From Inonotus obliquus (taxonomy: Eukaryota; Basidiomycota; Agaricomycetes; Hymenochaetales; Hymenochaetaceae): DNA of 64,000 nucleotides. The stretch lies in NCBI GenBank assembly GCA_032164295.1, contig JAJHTX010000006.1:1116001-1180000 (forward strand), given 5' to 3'. The position numbers and the translations under genes were made by a program. The notes under the pieces were generated by a model. That model saw nothing but the letters and a program-made list of their open reading frames with translations, made no database searches and was not told the DNA's origin. Shown here in pieces: positions 59,107 through 64,000 of this stretch (its first letter is position 1; every line of letters starts with the position of its first letter).

Positions 59107-61210
59107 ATGAAGCGGGCCGAAGACAATGGGAACACTACAACCTACAAACGGGAGTTGAACCACCTCAAGCGCAAGCTGGACGACTTGGAGGAAGTGCATC
59201 GTAATGGGAAGAAACAGGTATGCACATCTCATCAGTTTCCGCGAGCCTCCTCAAATATATCTGTGCTCAGCATACCGCTGAAGTCGAACGGCTCAAAGCG
59301 GACCATGAACATACACGAAAGGCCAACAAGGAGCAAGCGGAACAGATCGCACGTCTAAAGAGAGACAACGAGTTGGCAAAAGTCCGAATGCAAGAACTCA
59401 AGAAAACGATATCAACCACACAACAAGAAGCAGGAGAACTACGTGCCAAGTTACTAAGCATTGAAACGGAGAGGGATAAGCTAGTGGGCAGACAGACAGA
59501 CGCAGATGATTTGCGAACCGCTCTTCGCATTTCTGAGCAACGTAGGAAGGATATGATCGAACAACGAGAGAATCTTATCCTCCAGATTCAGGATGGTGTA
59601 GCCGCCGAGAAGAAACGCAGGCTGGATGCCGAAGCGAAGGCAAAGGAACAGCGCACAGAGCTGGAGAAAGAGACTCGGGATGCTCGTGTCAAGAACACGT
59701 TATTCGAAAAGAGGCTGGAACAATTACAAGCTCAGCTGAAAAGGTTGGAGAGTGAAAAGGTCGTAATGGATCAGGAGCTATTATCAACCTCTCAGGCTTT
59801 GTCCAAACGGGTGACCGAGCTGGAGGAAACCCTTAAGCTCGCCACCGAGCAATATGGCCAACTGTCCTCATCTTCAACATCATCGTCTGTTGTCGAGGAG
59901 CTGAAACTCGAGGCGGCGCGTCTACAATTGAACGTTGCACGCTTGGAGAAGAAGTTAGCGAACTCGGAGGAGCAAGTATACGAGCTGACTCAATTCATCC
60001 GCCGAGAACAAGCCACAAATAATCTCCTGTCCGAGCAGCTACAAGACGCAAACACCGAGCTGGGATGGCGCTTCAACGAATCCAAGTTCACAGCCTTGCC
60101 ATCTACCAGTACGCCTGATGACGGATTGCGTTCGGAGGTCGATGAGTTCCTTTTGGCTGAAAGTCGCAGAAAGGAGGAAGAACAAGCAGTGCTCCTCAGC
60201 ATTGCTCAGAACCAACTCCGACTCAACCAAGAAAACAACAAATCGCTCGTAGATCACTTATCCGGCTCAGAACGCCAGCTCGCAGACGAACGAGCAGAAG
60301 CAACTCGCCTCAAGAACAAACTCGCAGACAAAGATACTGTCATTACGAAACTCTCCCATGAATCTGACTCGCGTAAAAAGGAGTGCGATGATCTCCAAAA
60401 GAAACTCGCAACACAGTCGTCCGAGATATTCAGCCTACAAACGAAATTGACGGAAGCGGAGAAGAAACTAGTCGAAGCCGAGAGTCGGGCAAGGACGGAA
60501 CTAGCGAAGCGAGAGGAATCGTTAAGGAAAGAACGAGAGTTGACGAGTCGATTACAGTCAAATGTGCATAAGAGCAAGATGGCGGAGGATGCGTTGAAGG
60601 ATGAGATTGAGCAGTAAGCAATTTCCTTACAGTCCTAGTAATTTCCGTACTGATTCTCGTCAAGGTTGACTTCAGAGCTCGCAAGTGCGGACGCGTACCG
60701 CGAAGCATATCAAACCATCGCAGAAGAGATGCGCGGGCTCGTCGCACGTAATGACCTCGCAGAAGACGAAGCAAACAGACTCAGCCAATTCAACGCCGAA
60801 ATCCTAAGTCATAGAAATCCTACCCAGAAAATCCTTTACGTAGATCGAATCAGGCGAGAACTTGCCGAGACAAAGCAGGTAAGTAACAATAATCCCTATC
60901 CATGTTTAGTATTTGACATTCTTTCTTAAAACGCTACTTTTAAAAAAAGAAACTGGCTCTGAGCGACCGAGATAACGAATCCGCTCAATGCGAAATCGAA
61001 ACCCTACGCGGAGAACTAGCGATGTACAAATCCGTGACTGTTCCTTTTGAGGGTAAACCTCGAACAGCTATGACGCGAGTACGACGAATCCCACTAAGTA
61101 CTCAGAAACGCAACATCCAGGCTGAAGTAGTTCAAGAAGATTCCGAGGTCCATGCGTATTCTGATGGGTATAGTAGACCGGGGGATATGACAATGGATGA
61201 GCTGAGATGA
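59107..61210 (+). CDS. Long coiled-coil protein with HMMR-like C-terminal motif
   Basis: Four exons (59107-59217, 59271-60613, 60665-60878, 60950-61210) give 642 residues. Nearly the whole protein up to about 510 is heptad-rich coiled coil with high Glu, Lys, Leu and Gln, broken by a short Ser run (SSSSTSSS) and by a non-helical stretch near 320 (FTALPSTSTPDDG). At about 530-556 it reads ILSHRNPTQKILYVDRIRRE, resembling the C-terminal motif of animal HMMR/RHAMM and some kinesin-15 proteins that binds spindle-pole factors. A role at microtubules or spindle poles is therefore suggested but unproven. The C-terminal about 85 residues include RRIPLSTQKRN and an acidic end. Confidence 0.82.
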
Positions 61211-61556
61211 AGCTTTATCCTATCCTGCGATGAAAGTATGCATTGTTCAATGTTGCTTTAGTTGCGGCAGATACTTGTACTTTATATGCTATGCTCCCGC
61301 TGCTATCGACCTTCATCTTGCACTTTTTTCACTTGCTTATCCAGAACATAGTCCATAGAACGACTCACAAATACCCCCACGCTACGGAGAACCCAGTATA
61401 CAGGTCACAATAATCATGAAACTATAAAAAAATGCAAGGACGAAGCCCAAAATACATGCGTGATCAAGGAACAACTGCCAAGGAAAAGTCCATGTAGTAA
61501 ACAGCCAAAAGAAACTTAGGATAGGAAAAGGTACGCTAGCGACTGGCACCATCCTC
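61211..61556. other. Convergent 3' intergenic region
   Basis: 3' flanks of the coiled-coil and phospholipase genes; no gene recognised. Confidence 0.6.
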
Positions 61557-64000
61557 TCACTTCTGTCGATGTAATTCAAATGATCCTAACCGGTCGCTAT
61601 AAGCTTTCCAGGGCGCATCACTCTCCTCCGCGATGACGCTAATTCGCTTGTATTTGGCTTCTTTCCTTGCTTTGAGCCAGCGTCTGTTCATCATAATACC
61701 GGTAAGCGCATTCCATCTCAGCAAGGAATATAAAAAAGGAACGTACATGAGGAAGATAGACGCAATAATAATCACAACCAGGAAGACGGAGCCCACGATT
61801 ATCGGTACCTTATTCCGACTGAAGAAGCTTTGTACCTTCCTAACACCTTGCGGGTCTGGGTCGACAAACGCGTATTTGCGTCCTACGATAGCTGAACTAC
61901 TTGGTGGACTATCCGGATTGTAGCAGTATTGCTTGAAGCAATTCGTGCAAATGTCCGACCGCGGCAGCACAGGCGAAACCTTATATCGCGAGCGGTCGAT
62001 TGCGGCACATTGGAAGCAGACGCCAAAATTTGGGTCCATGCCTGGCACGTTCGGTTGGAAACCCGAGAAGGACATGTTGCGCGATTGATCAATGAAAAGC
62101 CTCGTGTGCTTCTCGGTATACTGTATCTTGAAGGTAATGGAACTAAACCGACAAACCCGTAAGAGTCTATCCAGGTAAGTCAGCCGAACAAATATACGTA
62201 CTTGGTGACGGGATCATCACCATTGACTGGTGGGTTATTCGGTACGTAGATGAAAAGAGGGTATTCTGGAGGCGTTTGTTCTGGGTCGCACCCGAAGAAC
62301 GTGATTCTTCTGTTGGTCCCGGTGGCGACGAAGCCGGCAGTGTCAGCTGGTATAGGTGGAAATTGTTGATGAGAAGAAGAAAGGAGGTTTGTTATTCGCT
62401 GTTGGGTGAAGACAATTGACGATCCACTGTAATGCGCTCTTCAGCACGTTTCTTGGGCGATCATCAGTGACTTACTTTGGGAATCTGAACTCGTCGTCGG
62501 AACTGGCGTCAATCCCAAGAATAACATCCAATCCCCGTGCCTTCACGAACAGGGAGCCCAAAGGTACGTTCTCTTGGTTTGATGCGCCATCAATTAACTC
62601 GAGCCACGTTGCGTTCGAGTCCTCGAAAGTGTCGGGCTTTAACCCATTGAAAGGCTACAGCAAGAAAATTTATAAGATTTTCGACCAAGGGTCTCTACTG
62701 ATAAGAATACGTACACTCGGCCAATTCGCGACGTCGTCCGCACGAGTCCGTACTTCCGTTAGCTGCCTACTTAGCACGTAAAGCAGGGAGGAGGCATCAT
62801 CTTTGCTGAAAGATTGTAGTGTATTATGAGCGAAATCCAAAATTTGCTGCATAGGTCAAGTTAAAGCGAGGTGGTCCAATATGACTATAATAGTAGACGA
62901 ACGTTGAAGAGACTAGCGCTCGTTCCCATAATAAATCCAGCCTGGTCAAACCCGGTTACACACGCAGTATCATTGACAGGTTGTCCGTTAGTGAAGTGTG
63001 TACCAGCGTATGTGAGATTGACCATGGCAGACAGCTTCGGATCCCAAGAGCCAAATTCCACCGGAGAGATCTAAAACGGGACAATCAGTAAGTGAGGAGA
63101 TTTCTTTTGCTGGTGAACTACTTGCCTCGTAGACAACCGGTTCAGGAGACAGGATGGTCGTCAAGTTGGACCCAACTGGTCTAGAATTAGCTATAATGAT
63201 TGGATATGGCGTCTCGTGTCGCTGGAACGCTGGAATCTCCGGAATGCGGGACCACAACTGGCCTGCCCCATGCGCCGAAGTATTCAGGAAAAAGTTGTCT
63301 CGAGTCGTTCCATTCAAGAAATGGTAAGAAATCATACGCGACCATGGGTCAGTTAAACTCGTGTCTCTAATTCCGCCGTTAGCAGTTGGACAGGAGACCG
63401 TGAGCTGATCGCCACGTACATGCTATTGTTAGCCTTTGCAATGACACTCCATAGAATACTGCCAAAAAAGTCTTGGTTAGCGTCGCCAAATAGGTTCGTA
63501 CCGCCAGGGCTGGCAAGGTTCAAGTCGAGTATCCATCCTGACAAGTTTTCATCGTCGTTCCCAAATACCAAATCTTCAATTTTTGGCCAGTCATTGAACA
63601 TCATCGAACCCGTTACCCAACTTCCACCTTAGTCATAGACTTAAAATGAGCAGACGCCTACGTAGCACAGTGGTGACTCACCAGAAAGGCCCGTTATGTA
63701 AGATGCCACCTGCAAGAAACCTCCCGTTCCAGCTCGCTTGGCTAGTTCGTCTCGCGCATCTAATCCCAAGAGGACACCAGCACCAAGCTGCGATGCACGA
63801 TATCCACCACCACTAACAGCAATTCCAACTCTCGAAAAATTCCCACTGAAATCATCTAGATTGTACCCAATACCAGAGCCATCACCAAGCCATTCCTTCC
63901 AAGCATCAGCAATGACGGTGGCCTCCCTTTGTGCAATGTAGTCGCTCTCGAGAGGATGCAGAGTTTGGTTCTCAGGGGTAAACTCTCGCACGAGTTGAGT
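61557..64000 (-). CDS. PLB1: Phospholipase B / lysophospholipase, 5' end outside the window
   Basis: The gene runs off the right edge, so the signal peptide is not seen; the frame is open at 64000 (TQLVREFTPENQTL). Catalytic landmarks of the fungal PLB/cPLA2 fold are present: oxyanion loop VSGGGYRAS, nucleophile GLSGGSW (split by an intron after GLSG), SWDPKLSAM region YEISPVEFGSWDP, and the catalytic Asp motif LIDGASNQENVPL. The Cys-rich end (GVCFQCAAIDRSRY, SDICTNCFKQYCYNPDSPP) is typical. Several N-glycosylation sequons are present (NGT, NLT, NMS). Unlike the usual GPI-anchored forms, it continues into a hydrophobic helix (VPIIVGSVFLVVIIIASIFLI) and a basic 45-residue tail. One intron (63071-63125) has a GC donor. 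Confidence 0.92.

Overview
The window is a chromosomal piece of a filamentous basidiomycete, most likely an Agaricomycete. The evidence is the dense set of short spliceosomal introns (mostly about 45-70 nt, some of the placed ones as short as about 28-40 nt), close gene spacing on both strands, and fungal gene families: a DUF6533 seven-helix protein, an Mga2/Spt23-type membrane transcription factor, a basidiomycete-style Nup2, a Pex5 and a secreted phospholipase B. No bacterial, plasmid or viral genes were recognised. Gene models were built by hand from conserved protein text, GT-AG (occasionally GC-AG) splice sites and reading-phase arithmetic. Where exon sums are quoted they divide by three and end at a stop.

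Layout. 0.5-2.8 kb: C2H2 zinc-finger factor (+) and Naa50 acetyltransferase (-). 2.8-7.6 kb: no recognised gene, rich in minisatellites, with an intron-like 35-bp tandem duplication. 7.6-11.6 kb: unknown 541-aa protein (-) and an Mkk1/2-type MAPKK (-). 11.6-15.7 kb: second repeat-rich gene desert, ending in an intron-containing tRNA-Leu(UAG). 16-27.5 kb: nucleoside hydrolase (+), unknown 549-aa protein (-), Ap4A phosphorylase Apa2 (-), small four-helix membrane protein (-), 879-aa protein with a HicA-like C-terminus (+). 27.5-31.9 kb: poorly coding stretch plus a DUF6533 membrane protein (-). 31.9-42.7 kb: Nup2 (+), Gyp1 RabGAP (-), Rec114-like meiotic protein (+), Mga2/Spt23 (-). 42.7-46.6 kb: gene-poor stretch. 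46.6-64 kb: ETF-alpha (+), Pex5 (-), a 230-bp inverted-repeat element, a decayed and an intact DJ-1/PfpI gene (+), methylthioribose-1-phosphate isomerase (+), cohesin Rad21 (-), mitochondrial PPR protein (-), a coiled-coil protein with an HMMR-like tail (+), and a phospholipase B (-) whose 5' end lies beyond the right edge.

Most genes are housekeeping and are not an operon or a metabolic cluster. ETF-alpha and Pex5 converge 61 bp apart, and Mga2, Pex5, ETF-alpha and phospholipase B all touch lipid metabolism, but this may be chance. GYP1/REC114 and PPR/coiled-coil are head-to-head pairs about 200 bp apart, so each likely shares a bidirectional promoter. I saw no convincing wholly new system. 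The most unusual signals are four GC-AG introns among roughly 100 placed, the tandem intron-like repeat at 5 kb, a possible mitochondrial isoform of Apa2, a transmembrane rather than GPI tail on phospholipase B, the HicA-like fusion protein, and the small inverted-repeat element upstream of PEX5.
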